Source: Lewinellaceae bacterium
GTDB taxonomy: Bacteria; Bacteroidota; Bacteroidia; Chitinophagales; Saprospiraceae
DNA length: 64,000 nt
Reading direction: 5' to 3'
Assembly: GCA_016711435.1 (NCBI GenBank)
Contig: JADJSY010000002.1
Coordinates: 216,963-280,962, forward strand
A program made the translations under genes and the position numbers. Every line of letters starts with the position of its first letter. The first letter of the stretch is position 1. This document shows positions 38,208 through 46,480 of this stretch, one piece after another. The notes beneath the pieces were generated by a model that was not told where the DNA came from, did not search any database, and worked only from the letters and a program-made list of their open reading frames with translations.

Positions 38208-38535
38208 TTTGACAAAGGGCTAGTTTCTTTGCATGAAAATAGTTATTGGTTATTAGTTATTGGTTATCAGTGTTCATAATCAAGCATTTACAAAGAATTT
38301 AGCCAACACTAATTTTCCACACCTACTTACATTGTAAATGATCATAGGTAAAAGGGCAAAATTGTATACTTCGCGTCACTAGATTTTGTGCATTCGATTT
38401 GGCGACGTTTACTAAACTTAAAAAGTTTAGTAAACGTATCTTCGCTTAACCCATTCAAAAAACTGGCGGCGCGAAGTATAAATGCTTGATGACCCTCACG
38501 ATTCACGACTCACTACTCACGACTCACTACTCACT
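38208..38535. other. Divergent intergenic region with family F, a palindrome and family G
   Basis: Family F units (GTTATTGGTTATTAGTTATT) at 38236-38270 are followed by the conserved core ATAATCAAGCATTTACAAAG. A perfect palindrome with arms ACGTTTACTAAACTT (38405-38419) and AAGTTTAGTAAACGT (38423-38437) follows. Then the pair ATACTTCGCG / CGCGAAGTAT brackets it. Family G units (CACGATTCACGACTCACTAC) end just before the ATG at 38536. Confidence 0.6.
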
Positions 38536-39488
38536 ATGGAACAAATCGCAAATCCCAAACTGATGTCTCTGGTAATTCCCGTATTTCAGAGTGAAAAACG
38601 CCTCCGTCCAAGCTTTATGAAGCCATTGCCGGGCGGCTGGAAGCGGAAAATATTCCATTTGAAATACTCCTCATCGACGATGGCTCCAAAGACAAATCCT
38701 GGGCATTGGCGCAACAATTGGCCAAAGAAGACCCTCGTGTGCGGGCATTCCGTTTAAGCCGCAATTATACGCCGCCTTATGTGCTTTTTGCAGGTTTTTC
38801 CGTGTGTAAAGGCGCTTGTATTTCTTCTATGCACGATGATTTGCAGCGCCCGCTGGATACGATGGTAGCATGTTACCGCCAATGGGAAGCCGGACACAAA
38901 CTTGTCATTTCATACCGGGCTACCCGAAACGACGGCTGGCTCAGCGATTTTTTATCCAACCTGTACTACAAAATTATGAATAACCTGTCGGACGTGAGCT
39001 TCCCGCCCGGCGGTACAGATGGTTTTTTAGCCGACCGTGAGATCATCGATATTATGAATACCCGGATTCATCCGATTCATACGTCTTCCGTTGTGGAAGT
39101 GTTGCGGCTGGGATTCGATCCCGTTTACATCCCGTACGACCGGCCGCCGCGTGTGGGCAAGTCGCGCTGGACCTGGAAAAAGAAGGTGCGGCTTGCCAAA
39201 GATACTTTTTTCGCTTCTTCTTCTTTCCCCATCCGCGCCATCACCGGACTGGGTTTGTGGATTTCCCTGCTGTGCCTTTTAGCCATTCCGGTGCTGATTT
39301 ATGCCCGCTTTTTTGCGCACAGCCGTTTATTTGGTTTCCAGATACCGGGCTGGACCACTATTGTTGCCATGGTCGCTTTTTTCAACGGACTGGTGCTGTT
39401 CTGCATGGGCATCGTGGCGGAATATATCTGGCGGATTTATGAGGAAGTAAAAGGGCGGCCGGGGTTTATTATTCGGAAAGACGATTGA
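38536..39488 (+). CDS. GT2 glycosyltransferase (DPM1/GtrB-like), one frameshift
   Basis: The start ATG follows a family G repeat (MEQIANPKLMSLVIPVFQSE). The frame breaks in an A5 run at 38594-38598; one extra A joins it to LYEAIAGRLEAENIPFEI and the donor-binding LLIDDGSKDKS, then SMHDDLQRP. The C-terminal ~90 residues have two membrane helices (ITGLGLWISLLCLLAIPVLI, VAMVAFFNGLVLFCMGIVAE). This is the layout of polyprenyl-phosphate glycosyltransferases that load a sugar onto a lipid carrier at the inner membrane. Its position next to the dTDP-amino-sugar pair suggests a role in surface glycan assembly. The indel is probably a sequencing error because the remainder is intact. Confidence 0.8.
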
Positions 39489-39614
39489 AGTGTTTCGCCC
39501 TTGGCCGTGTTTGGTGTTTGGTGTTTCGTGTTTGGGGGTGCTTCGCTTTTGGCAACAGGGAGTGGCTTAGGCAAAGCGCCCGAAACACGAAACACCAAAC
39601 ACCATACACGCCAA
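39489..39614. repeat. Family C palindrome between convergent genes
   Basis: GTGTTTGGTGTTTCGTG at the left and CACGAAACACCAAACAC at the right surround TTCGCTTTTGGCAACAGG. The block starts at the stop codon of the GT2 gene and ends at the stop codon of the Rieske gene. Confidence 0.8.
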
Positions 39615-39970
39615 CTACCGCATCCAAACAAACACTTCCCCTCCTTCCAGTTCATAGGTTAAAAAAGCCAGCCTCATTTTGGACTCAAACACCGTCCGGC
39701 CGCTGTCCAGATCGAATTCCCAGCCATGCCAGGGGCAGCGTACAAGTGGTCGCGAACAGTCGAGGTTTACTGACTGGTCAGGGCCGATCAGCAGTGCCGA
39801 TACCACGGAACCTTTACATATCTGAGCGCCTGCATGGGGCAGTAATTGAGCAGTAAACAAATGCGCCCATTCAGCCGGGTTGCGCCGACCGATTTCCCGC
39901 CCACTTCGCGTATCAGAAATTCATGTTCCTGTATTTCCGTTTCCTGGCAAAAAAAATAGCGTTTTTTCAT
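39615..39970 (-). CDS. Rieske [2Fe-2S] domain protein, one frameshift
   Basis: Two overlapping frames join into one protein of about 118 residues if a single C is added to the C4 run at about 39838. The cluster motif then reads CPHAG (first Cys and His), and CPWHGWEFDLDSG supplies the second pair, as in Rieske ferredoxins. The N-terminus is FFCQETEIQEHEFLIREVGG, with no signal peptide. Such small proteins carry electrons to or within oxygenases. It is downstream of an amidohydrolase on the same strand, with the odd homopolymer tract between them. The break is likely a sequencing error. Confidence 0.78.
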
Positions 39971-40050
39971 GAATAAATGATCAATAGTCTTTTTTTCGCA
40001 AATTTTTATTAAAAAACTTTTGTATAAAATAAGGCGGTTGGGGCTGGCTT

Positions 40051-40147
40051 AGGGGGGGCGGCGCCCCGGTTTTTTTATTTTTTTTTTTTTTTTTTACCAA
40101 AAGGGGGGGGGGGGGGCCCCTATTTTTGGGGGGGGGCCCCCCCACCC
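40051..40147. other. Homopolymer-rich tract, probable sequence artefact
   Basis: In about 100 bases there are runs of G7, T7, T18, G14, C4, G9 and C7. Nothing like it occurs elsewhere in the window, which otherwise has balanced composition. It lies directly after the stop codon of the amidohydrolase, where a repeat block would be expected. Confidence 0.75.
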
Positions 40148-40153
40148 TTTTCA

Positions 40154-41245
40154 TCACTTTTTGTTCAATTCCCTTATACCATCCGGCTTTTTAAGTTTAA
40201 AGTTGATTACAACATAATGATACGATAACGCCCAAAAGACCGCCTGTCGCCATTCTTCTTTCAGGAAACGCATCACAAATTCCGGTTCGTCGGCATCCCA
40301 GTGCGGGTAGTCGCCGCCGAAGACCAGGTTTTGCTGCAATTCACCCGCTTCAATGACCTGCTGCAACATGGCCGCTTCGCGCGGTTCATAAATAGGTTGT
40401 ACCCCGAATTTGAAGTGCTGACGGATATATTCCGAAGGTAGTTTTTTTAATTCCGGCACTTGCCGGTACAATGATTTGAAATCTTTGTCAAAACGCCACA
40501 GCAAATGAATTACCCATATAAAACCGCCTTCCATCATCAGGATTTTGAGGTTGGGTAATTCCTCGAATACCCCGGAAGTGACCAGCATAACCAGTTGTGA
40601 CATATAGGGCAAGCTGATTAGCGCATGATAATCTATGTGCAACGACGGCGTCCCTACTGGCGTCACAGGTGGCGCCGAAATACCGGGTTGGCGAAAATGC
40701 AGCGCGATGACCAGATTCATTTCCGCTGCGGCACGCAAAACGGGCCGGTAATACGGGTGCGAAAGCGGCATGGTGGTGGCCGCCGGAATACTCACCTGCA
40801 CGATTTGCGGGTGACTGCCGCAGCGGTATATTTCGGCGGCGGCGGCTTCCGGGTGTTGAATCGCCAGGTGCAGCGAGCCTAGCAGACGGTCGTCGTATTT
40901 CAACCAGGTATCCATCAGCCAGGAGTTGTACGCGCGGGCCAGGGCAGCGGGATAATCGCGTTCGGTCATATAAGACAGACCGGAGACGCCTTCACCGGTC
41001 AATACCCCGTATGCCACTTCGTGCCGGTCCAGCAATTGCTCGCGCAGCAGCGAGTAGTCGGAGCCGGCAGGCCCGGTTTCCGGTTTAGCGTCTAAACGTT
41101 TGTTGTGTATGCTGCTCTGGTAGGTTTCCTGTGGATAACCGAAACCTTTTTCCTTTAAGCGGGATAAATATGGTTCTTCCAGATAAGGATATAAGTCCTG
41201 TTGGGAACGATAGGTATGGTGTATATCGCAATCGATTATTTTCAT
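40154..41245 (-). CDS. Amidohydrolase-family metal-dependent hydrolase
   Basis: 363 residues of the Amidohydro_2 TIM-barrel type. The metal site begins DCDIHHTY. Further elements are LHLAIQHPEAAAAE, VIALHFRQPG with a ligand His, KILMMEGGFIWVIHLLWRFD, and NLVFGGDYPHWDADEP with the catalytic Asp region. Family members hydrolyse or decarboxylate aromatic and amide substrates; the substrate is unknown here. The C-terminal 30 residues (VVINFKLKKPDGIRELNKK) do not look like the family end and run towards the artefact-like tract, so the true end may differ. It is divergent from a GT-C gene and upstream of a Rieske protein. Confidence 0.85.
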   Translation of the reverse strand: MKIIDCDIHHTYRSQQDLYPYLEEPYLSRLKEKGFGYPQETYQSSIHNKRLDAKPETGPAGSDYSLLREQLLDRHEVAYGVLTGEGVSGLSYMTERDYPAALARAYNSWLMDTWLKYDDRLLGSLHLAIQHPEAAAAEIYRCGSHPQIVQVSIPAATTMPLSHPYYRPVLRAAAEMNLVIALHFRQPGISAPPVTPVGTPSLHIDYHALISLPYMSQLVMLVTSGVFEELPNLKILMMEGGFIWVIHLLWRFDKDFKSLYRQVPELKKLPSEYIRQHFKFGVQPIYEPREAAMLQQVIEAGELQQNLVFGGDYPHWDADEPEFVMRFLKEEWRQAVFWALSYHYVVINFKLKKPDGIRELNKK

Positions 41246-41308
41246 GAGGACAGGATGGGTAATTTCATTGTTTCAATCTTACTTTTGCTAACAAATGAAA
41301 CCGCAAAT

Positions 41309-42985
41309 ATGGCTAAAAACAAATTGAAAACAGACATTAAAAAGATGTCGGCCAAGAGTGCTCCGTCTTCAACAACGGCCCCGCCTTCTGCCCCCCGCAG
41401 GCCTGTGCCGGAATGGGCTATTGTCGGAATACTCGCCGTATTGACGGTTGTTTTGCGCTGGCAATTCTTAGATATACCCCTTGAACGCGACGAATCCGTC
41501 TATTACTACATTGGTAAAACAGCTCTGGAAGGTGGTCGCCCTTATTTCGATTTTTATGAAATGAAACCGCCCGGATTGTTTTATTCCTATGCTTTGCTGG
41601 TCGGGCTTTTCGGGTATTCGGGAGCAGGCGCGCACCTGGCGCTCTTATTTGTCAGTTTGTCAAACATGATTTTTACCTACCTGATTGCCAGAGATTTAGG
41701 CGGAAAAAGTATGGCAGCCATCGCAGCCCTGGCATTTATATTTTTTTCGCTCAATCCGGGCGCCTCGGGTCTTTATTTAGTGGCGGAACATGTCGCATTG
41801 CTATGGGGCTTACCGGGCATCTGGCTGGCAATGCATTATCCCGACAGGCCGAGTATGACACGACTGCTGCTGAGTGGTATCCTGTTGTCTTTATCCGTCC
41901 TGGTCAAACAAACGGCAGCAGTATTCGGAATGGCGGTCGTCATATATTGGCTGATGATGTGGCTGCAACATCGCCCGCGGCCGGCGCTGAAACCGCTTGT
42001 ATGGTGGATTGCCGGCGGTATCATTCCCTTGCTGGGCGCCTGGATGATACTTTGGGCGTCGGGCACGCTCGAAGCGGCGAAATTCTGGCTGCTGGATTAT
42101 TCGCAGCGGTATGCCAGCTCCGTCGATGAAAACAAAATGGACCTGTATTTCAAAACCAGTTGGAAGTTGGTATCGGGGGGCTATGAAGGGTATTTTATGT
42201 TGGCCGGCGCAGGGCTCCTCGCTTTGTGGTGGTCGCGCCTGTCTTTAGCGGCTAAAGTGTTCATCACTTCCTTCGCGTTGTTATCTGCCGGGACGATTGT
42301 GCCTGGGTTCCGTTTTTACGGTCATTACTACCTGTTGGCTTTCCCGGCAGTCTGTATCGCCGGCGCGATGCTTTTTTATACGATCTCCGTACGGATTTCT
42401 AAAAAGAACACGATGTCGATCGGTATCGTCTTCATAGGTTTACTTTGGAGCGCGCACCATATTGCTATCAACTCAAATATGTACATCCAGCCGCCTTTGA
42501 GGTTCATAAGCCGGACATTTTCACCCGGTAATCCTTTTGTGGAACACCAGATTTTGTCGGAGGAACTGGGAAAAGTGATTCAACCTAATGACACCATTGC
42601 AGTGTTCGGTTCCGATTTGCAGTATTTTATTTATTTGGATAAAAAAAGCCCGATCCGGCATGTCTATATGCCGTTTATCGCCAAAGGGCAGTTCCCGGAG
42701 GCGGTGGAATGGCAAAATGAAACCATCCGCGTCCTGCGGGAAACACGACCGGAATACGTTATTTTCAACGCTTATCCATACGCCTGGATGGCCCGTTTCG
42801 ACAAGCAAAACAGACTTACCCGCAACATCCTCGAGTTTCTCAACGCAACCAACTACGACCCATACCTCTTTATCGAAGCCGATTCCAGGTCAAAACCTGC
42901 GGTGGTGAAATTTCGGGTGCAACAGTGCGCGGTGAAGCATGATGTGAATTTTATACAGGTGTATAAGCGGAGGGATGAGGGGTGA
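41309..42985 (+). CDS. GT-C family membrane glycosyltransferase (ArnT/PMT-like)
   Basis: The ATG at 41309 is preferred, because an open frame upstream to 41201 overlaps the divergent amidohydrolase. The protein is 558 residues. A hydrophilic start (MAKNKLKTDIKKMSAK) is followed by about ten membrane helices, the first at about 35-50 (WAIVGILAVLTVVLRW). The first periplasmic loop carries PLERDESVYYY, the acidic motif of dolichyl-phosphate-mannose/ArnT-like enzymes that use lipid-linked sugars. A soluble C-terminal domain of about 130 residues follows. The acceptor is unknown. The last residues RRDEG and the stop codon overlap a family H repeat. Confidence 0.85.
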   Translation: MAKNKLKTDIKKMSAKSAPSSTTAPPSAPRRPVPEWAIVGILAVLTVVLRWQFLDIPLERDESVYYYIGKTALEGGRPYFDFYEMKPPGLFYSYALLVGLFGYSGAGAHLALLFVSLSNMIFTYLIARDLGGKSMAAIAALAFIFFSLNPGASGLYLVAEHVALLWGLPGIWLAMHYPDRPSMTRLLLSGILLSLSVLVKQTAAVFGMAVVIYWLMMWLQHRPRPALKPLVWWIAGGIIPLLGAWMILWASGTLEAAKFWLLDYSQRYASSVDENKMDLYFKTSWKLVSGGYEGYFMLAGAGLLALWWSRLSLAAKVFITSFALLSAGTIVPGFRFYGHYYLLAFPAVCIAGAMLFYTISVRISKKNTMSIGIVFIGLLWSAHHIAINSNMYIQPPLRFISRTFSPGNPFVEHQILSEELGKVIQPNDTIAVFGSDLQYFIYLDKKSPIRHVYMPFIAKGQFPEAVEWQNETIRVLRETRPEYVIFNAYPYAWMARFDKQNRLTRNILEFLNATNYDPYLFIEADSRSKPAVVKFRVQQCAVKHDVNFIQVYKRRDEG

Positions 42986-43000
42986 GGAATGAGGGATGTT
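42968..43000 (+). repeat. Family H repeats at the GT-C gene end
   Basis: GAGGGATGAGGGGTGAGGA units supply the last codons and the TGA of the GT-C gene, then continue for about 20 bases. Confidence 0.8.
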
Positions 43001-43198
43001 CTGGGGGTCGAGAGAACCTAGGGATGTTCTATTTTTTGCCAAACCGGAGGAGTTCGGAGCGCAATTCTTTCACAAAAACTTTTGTTATTTAATTTTAAAT
43101 TATTTGTTTTAAAATTTTGAAAAGAGCATTGCGCCACCTTATGCTAAAAACCCTGCGGACAAGTAGCATGGAAGCATCTACTGTTAGCCTTTTTGCTC

Positions 43199-44017
43199 AT
43201 GCGCGTACAATTGTTCCAACCGCCCCCGCCGCTCGCCAGGTATGTCGAGTTGCTGACCTGGTACGAAGGCTATATGCCTGATTATCAGCACGAGCGCATC
43301 CTGCCGCAGGGTGTGGTCGAGCTGATTATCGACCTGACGGAACCGCCCAAGTTCATCTACGACAACGCGTCGCTTGCCGTGTCCCAAACCTGCCGAAACG
43401 CCTGGGTATCGGGTTTGCGCCATGAATTTATCACCATTTCCGCTATCCCGGGCAGCAGCATGATGGTGGTGCGTTTTCGGGAAGGTATGGCCCATGCGGC
43501 CCTGCACCTGCCCCTGGGATTGTTAAAAAACCAGGTGCTGGATGCCGATTTGCTACTCAACCCGGCCATTTCCCGGCTGCGCGAACAATTGCTCAATGCC
43601 CCTTCCCCGGAACAGAAATTTGCTTTTACGCTGGCATTTCTGACCGAGCGCATCCGGCAACGACCTGATATCCACCCGGGGGCAGCGTTTTCGGTACAAA
43701 AAATCCTGGAAAATCCTGCACAGGTCACGGTAGACGAATTGGTGCGCCGCACAGGCTGGTCGCACAAACACCTGATCGCTGTGTTCGATAAATACGTCGG
43801 CGTATCGCCCAAGGAATTTGTGCGCATCACCCGTTTTCAACAGGTGGTGGCGACCATCGGTTCACAGGCTTCCGTCGACTGGATGCAGCTCCTGCACAGT
43901 TGCGGCTATTACGATCAGGCACATTTCATCAAGGATTTTAAACGTTTTTCAGGGCTTTCTCCCGAACATTACCTGAGCGCCCGCGGCGACGACTTGAATT
44001 ATTTACCGATGAGGTAA
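43199..44017 (+). CDS. AraC-family transcriptional regulator
   Basis: The ATG at 43199 is chosen over a TTG two codons earlier; it gives 272 residues. The N-terminal ~150 residues are the DUF6597-like sensory region frequent in Bacteroidota AraC proteins (MPDYQHERILPQGVVELIID). The C-terminus has the two helix-turn-helices (VTVDELVRRTGWSHKHLIAV and WMQLLHSCGYYDQAHFIKDF) and FSGLSPEHYL. The regulated genes are unknown; the PD40 protein gene starts 66 bases downstream on the same strand and could be co-transcribed. Confidence 0.9.
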   Translation: MRVQLFQPPPPLARYVELLTWYEGYMPDYQHERILPQGVVELIIDLTEPPKFIYDNASLAVSQTCRNAWVSGLRHEFITISAIPGSSMMVVRFREGMAHAALHLPLGLLKNQVLDADLLLNPAISRLREQLLNAPSPEQKFAFTLAFLTERIRQRPDIHPGAAFSVQKILENPAQVTVDELVRRTGWSHKHLIAVFDKYVGVSPKEFVRITRFQQVVATIGSQASVDWMQLLHSCGYYDQAHFIKDFKRFSGLSPEHYLSARGDDLNYLPMR

Positions 44018-44083
44018 AATTTTTACAATGCCGGATTGGCCGGAAGTTTGGACTTTTGCAAGAAATTGTTTTAAAAAGGTTCT

Positions 44084-45082
44084 ATGAAAAAGGTCATTCT
44101 CCTCCTTCTGCTGGTCGCTTCCATGACCTCCGTAGGTGCCCAAAAATCGCTGCGCGGACTCAACATTGCTTACAACACCCTGGAAAATAAGGAAAAGGAT
44201 GATTACGACATCTATGTGATGCAGCCCGACGGTTCCGGCAAAACAAACATCACCCAGAACCCCGATGTGGCCTGGACGTACTTTGCCTATGCGGATAAAC
44301 TGTACTGGATTTCGGACCGCGATACCTGCTACCGCTGCTATTACCTGTATGAATCGGATGCGAAAGGGCAAACCATTCGGAAAGTGAGCGGCCTGCGGCT
44401 CGAAGATTCCTGGATGAGCGCCCGCAACAAGGGCCGCGAACTCATCGTCACCGGGCGTTTGAACAAGGATGTGCGGGGCCAGTTGTTTGTCATCGATGTG
44501 TCGACCGGCGCCTTCCGGCAAATCACGCAGGATACTGCCGCCCGCTACAACGACCCTGTTTTTTCGCCGGACGGCAGTCAGATCGTGTATCGTTACAAGA
44601 AAAACAAACGCGACCGCGACGAGAAGGCGGAACTCTGGATTTCCAATGCCGACGGCTCTGCGGCCCGCCAACTGACGCACTATCCTGCCGGCGACACAAC
44701 AGCCAGTTGGCACAGTTACCACGCCGGGGCGCCCCACTGGAACGCCCAACGCAACCTGATCACTTACCAATCCAAACAAGGCGGCAGGTACCGGCTGTTC
44801 GCTGTTTCGCCTGATGGTAAAAAGCAGTTTGAATGGCCGGGATTGCCCGGCAACATGGGCGCCGGCTGGCACGACTGGAGTCCCGACGGGCGCTGGCTGG
44901 CCATCGAACTTTTTCCGGACGAGGACCAACCCGGCGATATTTATCTTTTTGATGCAAAAAAGAAAACCCTGAAACAAATCACCGACGGGCCGGGATATGA
45001 GTATTCGCCGGTCTGGGTAAAGCAAAAGGCAAATAGCAAAGGGCAAAAAACAAAAGGCAAAATGCAAAAATTTATCGAGTAG
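44084..45082 (+). CDS. Secreted PD40/TolB-like beta-propeller protein
   Basis: 332 residues with a signal peptide (LLLLVASMTSVGAQ). The mature part has PD40-type blades: YDIYVMQPDGSGKTNIT, YNDPVFSPDGSQIVY, AELWISNADGSAARQLTHY, HDWSPDGRWLAIELFPDE. This is the TolB-like propeller fold, here without the TolB N-terminal domain, so it is probably a periplasmic binding or scaffold protein. The last 20 residues, Lys/Gln-rich (KANSKGQKTKGKMQKFIE), are the translation of a family E repeat, and the stop codon TAG is in the repeat core. The fold proper ends near EYSPVWVK. Confidence 0.83.
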   Translation: MKKVILLLLLVASMTSVGAQKSLRGLNIAYNTLENKEKDDYDIYVMQPDGSGKTNITQNPDVAWTYFAYADKLYWISDRDTCYRCYYLYESDAKGQTIRKVSGLRLEDSWMSARNKGRELIVTGRLNKDVRGQLFVIDVSTGAFRQITQDTAARYNDPVFSPDGSQIVYRYKKNKRDRDEKAELWISNADGSAARQLTHYPAGDTTASWHSYHAGAPHWNAQRNLITYQSKQGGRYRLFAVSPDGKKQFEWPGLPGNMGAGWHDWSPDGRWLAIELFPDEDQPGDIYLFDAKKKTLKQITDGPGYEYSPVWVKQKANSKGQKTKGKMQKFIE

Positions 45083-45118
45083 TCATTTTTGCCCTTTGCT
45101 TTGCCTTTTGCCCTTTTA
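45028..45118. repeat. Family E palindrome overlapping a gene end
   Basis: GCAAAAGGCAAATAGCAAAG units, then core AAATTTATCGAGTAGTCATT, then the complementary TTTGCCCTTTGCTTTGCC arm. The left arm and core are coding for the PD40 protein's tail. Confidence 0.85.
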
Positions 45119-45155
45119 TTTATAGTAAAACAACTCACACATAAACGCTAAAAAC

Positions 45156-45710
45156 ATGGATCCGGCAGAAATTACAATGATCGAGAACCTTCAAAAACTC
45201 ACCGGCAAAAGCCTGGACGAGTGGAAAAAAATTGCGCTCAACTGTGGCTTTCAAAAACACGGCGAAATCATCACGCACCTGAAAGAAACATATGAGCTGG
45301 GGCATGGTTATGCCAATTTTATTGCCCACAAGGCAAGGGGTAGCGATGCCGGCTCCGCAGATGATAAATCCCAACTCATTGACAATCAATATAAAGGCAA
45401 GGAAAATCTGCGACCGTTTTACGAAACGCTTATGGCTGAAATTCTGCAATTAGGCAGCGACATCGAGGTGGCGCCCAAAAACGCATCGGTCAGTCTGCGC
45501 CGCAAAAAGCAGTTTTGCCTGCTCGAACCCAAAACCAAAACCCGCCTCGAAGTCGGACTGAATATGAAGGGCGTCACCGCATCCGGCAAACTGGAAACCT
45601 GCCCGCCAGGCGGTATGTGTACCCACAAAATCCGGGTGGAAAAAGCGGAGGACATCGACATGGAAGTATTTGAATGGATCCGGACGGCTTACGGGCAGGC
45701 GGGTGTTTGA
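45156..45710 (+). CDS. DUF4287 and DUF5655 domain protein
   Basis: 184 residues, cytoplasmic. The N-terminal ~60 residues (TGKSLDEWKKIALNCGFQKH, then LKETYELGHGYANFIAHKA) match DUF4287. The C-terminal ~110 residues (YETLMAEILQLGSDIEVAPK, SVSLRRKKQFCLLEP) match DUF5655, a domain related to DNA/RNA-interacting transport-like families but without assigned activity. The order DUF4287-DUF5655 is common in Bacteroidota. The stop codon is followed at once by a family E repeat. Function unknown. Confidence 0.85.
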   Translation: MDPAEITMIENLQKLTGKSLDEWKKIALNCGFQKHGEIITHLKETYELGHGYANFIAHKARGSDAGSADDKSQLIDNQYKGKENLRPFYETLMAEILQLGSDIEVAPKNASVSLRRKKQFCLLEPKTKTRLEVGLNMKGVTASGKLETCPPGGMCTHKIRVEKAEDIDMEVFEWIRTAYGQAGV

Positions 45711-45713
45711 ATA

Positions 45714-45824
45714 AAGGGCAAAAAGCAAAGGGCAAAAAGCAAAAGGCAAAGGGCAAAAATGACCACTCGGCATATTTTGCCTTTTGCCCTTGCCCCTTGC
45801 CCCTTGCTCTTTGCCTTTTGCCCT
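45714..45824. repeat. Family E palindrome, core in the opposite orientation
   Basis: GGGCAAAAAGCAAAGGGCA units at the left, core ATGACCACTCGGCATATTTT, and CCTTTTGCCCTTGCCCC at the right. The core is the reverse complement type of those at 18.26 and 45.08 kb. It fills the gap between two convergent stop codons. Confidence 0.8.
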
Positions 45825-46070
45825 TTATTCAAACACCCGCTCTACATTCGGCACAGCCGCCATGCCGGGCGCATCCCGCCCGTCTACCATCACCTCGTCG
45901 CCGGGATTGGGGAAACGATAGCGTTGACCGGTCATGCCGCCGGTGACAGCCATGCTGCGCTGACCAGTGTAGCGAAATTTGACAAAAACGACGGGTGTTT
46001 CCCCGCCGGACGTGGTAATTGTAGGATAATGCGGCAGAAAGGTCTGCCGTTTGGAACCGCAACAACTCAT
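45825..46070 (-). CDS. Small protein with CCGS N-terminus, unknown function
   Basis: 81 residues from the ATG at 46070 (MSCCGSKRQTFLPHYP). The start is set by a four-base ATGA overlap with the stop of the upstream DUF1360 gene. The body is beta-rich (VVFVKFRYTGQRSMAVTGGM, then TGQRYRFPNPGDEVMVDGRD) and resembles small structural proteins. No family is named with confidence. The two vicinal cysteines at the N-terminus could bind metal. It is the last gene of a three-gene cluster with DUF1360 and a 731-residue protein. Confidence 0.65.
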   Translation of the reverse strand: MSCCGSKRQTFLPHYPTITTSGGETPVVFVKFRYTGQRSMAVTGGMTGQRYRFPNPGDEVMVDGRDAPGMAAVPNVERVFE

Positions 46071-46381
46071 GTTTCTTCGTATTGATTGGGTGGAAAAATC
46101 GGGTGTCGTTGTGAAAATCGCTGAAGCAAAATGGCCGCGCCGGACATAGCCCACCAAAGCAGGAACCGGATCCAGCCGTCATTGCCCAAATAGTATGCAA
46201 AAGGGGCTGCCACCCAAAGGCTGAGGCAGTAAAAGCAGTCGGTCAGTTTTCCGAAAAAACCGTTGCCGAGCAGCCGGCGCAGCCGGACAAAAACATCCCA
46301 CGGTCCGTCTTCCGCATGGAGCAAGTGGGTAATGCGCCATACGGAAAACGAACCGAGGATGAAGGAGGTGAGCAAATCCAT
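46067..46381 (-). CDS. DUF1360 membrane protein
   Basis: 104 residues when started at the ATG at 46381 (MDLLTSFILGSFSVWRITHL); a longer frame to 46420 is possible. The DUF1360 hallmarks are RITHLLHAEDGPWDVFVRLR, then CFYCLSLWVAAPFAYYLG with the conserved CxxC. Two or three membrane helices are visible. DUF1360 proteins are small membrane proteins of unknown function. The stop overlaps the start of the downstream CCGS gene, and the upstream 731-residue gene ends about 95 bases before it. Confidence 0.82.
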   Translation of the reverse strand: MDLLTSFILGSFSVWRITHLLHAEDGPWDVFVRLRRLLGNGFFGKLTDCFYCLSLWVAAPFAYYLGNDGWIRFLLWWAMSGAAILLQRFSQRHPIFPPNQYEET

Positions 46382-46435
46382 GATATTGATCAGGTAAAGT
46401 GCATGAAAGTTAGCACTCATTTTAGTATAACTACT

Positions 46436-46480
46436 TGGCTTTCATTGCCTTTTGCAATTTGCTTTTTTGCCTTTTCCTCA
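46436..46480. repeat. Family E units after the 731-residue gene
   Basis: TGCCTTTTGCAATTTGC-type units lie directly after the stop codon of the 731-residue protein and before the DUF1360 gene. Confidence 0.6.

Noticed and set aside
41201..41308. Upstream start of the GT-C gene
   Set aside because: It overlaps the divergent amidohydrolase start; the ATG at 41309 begins a typical hydrophilic lead before the first helix.
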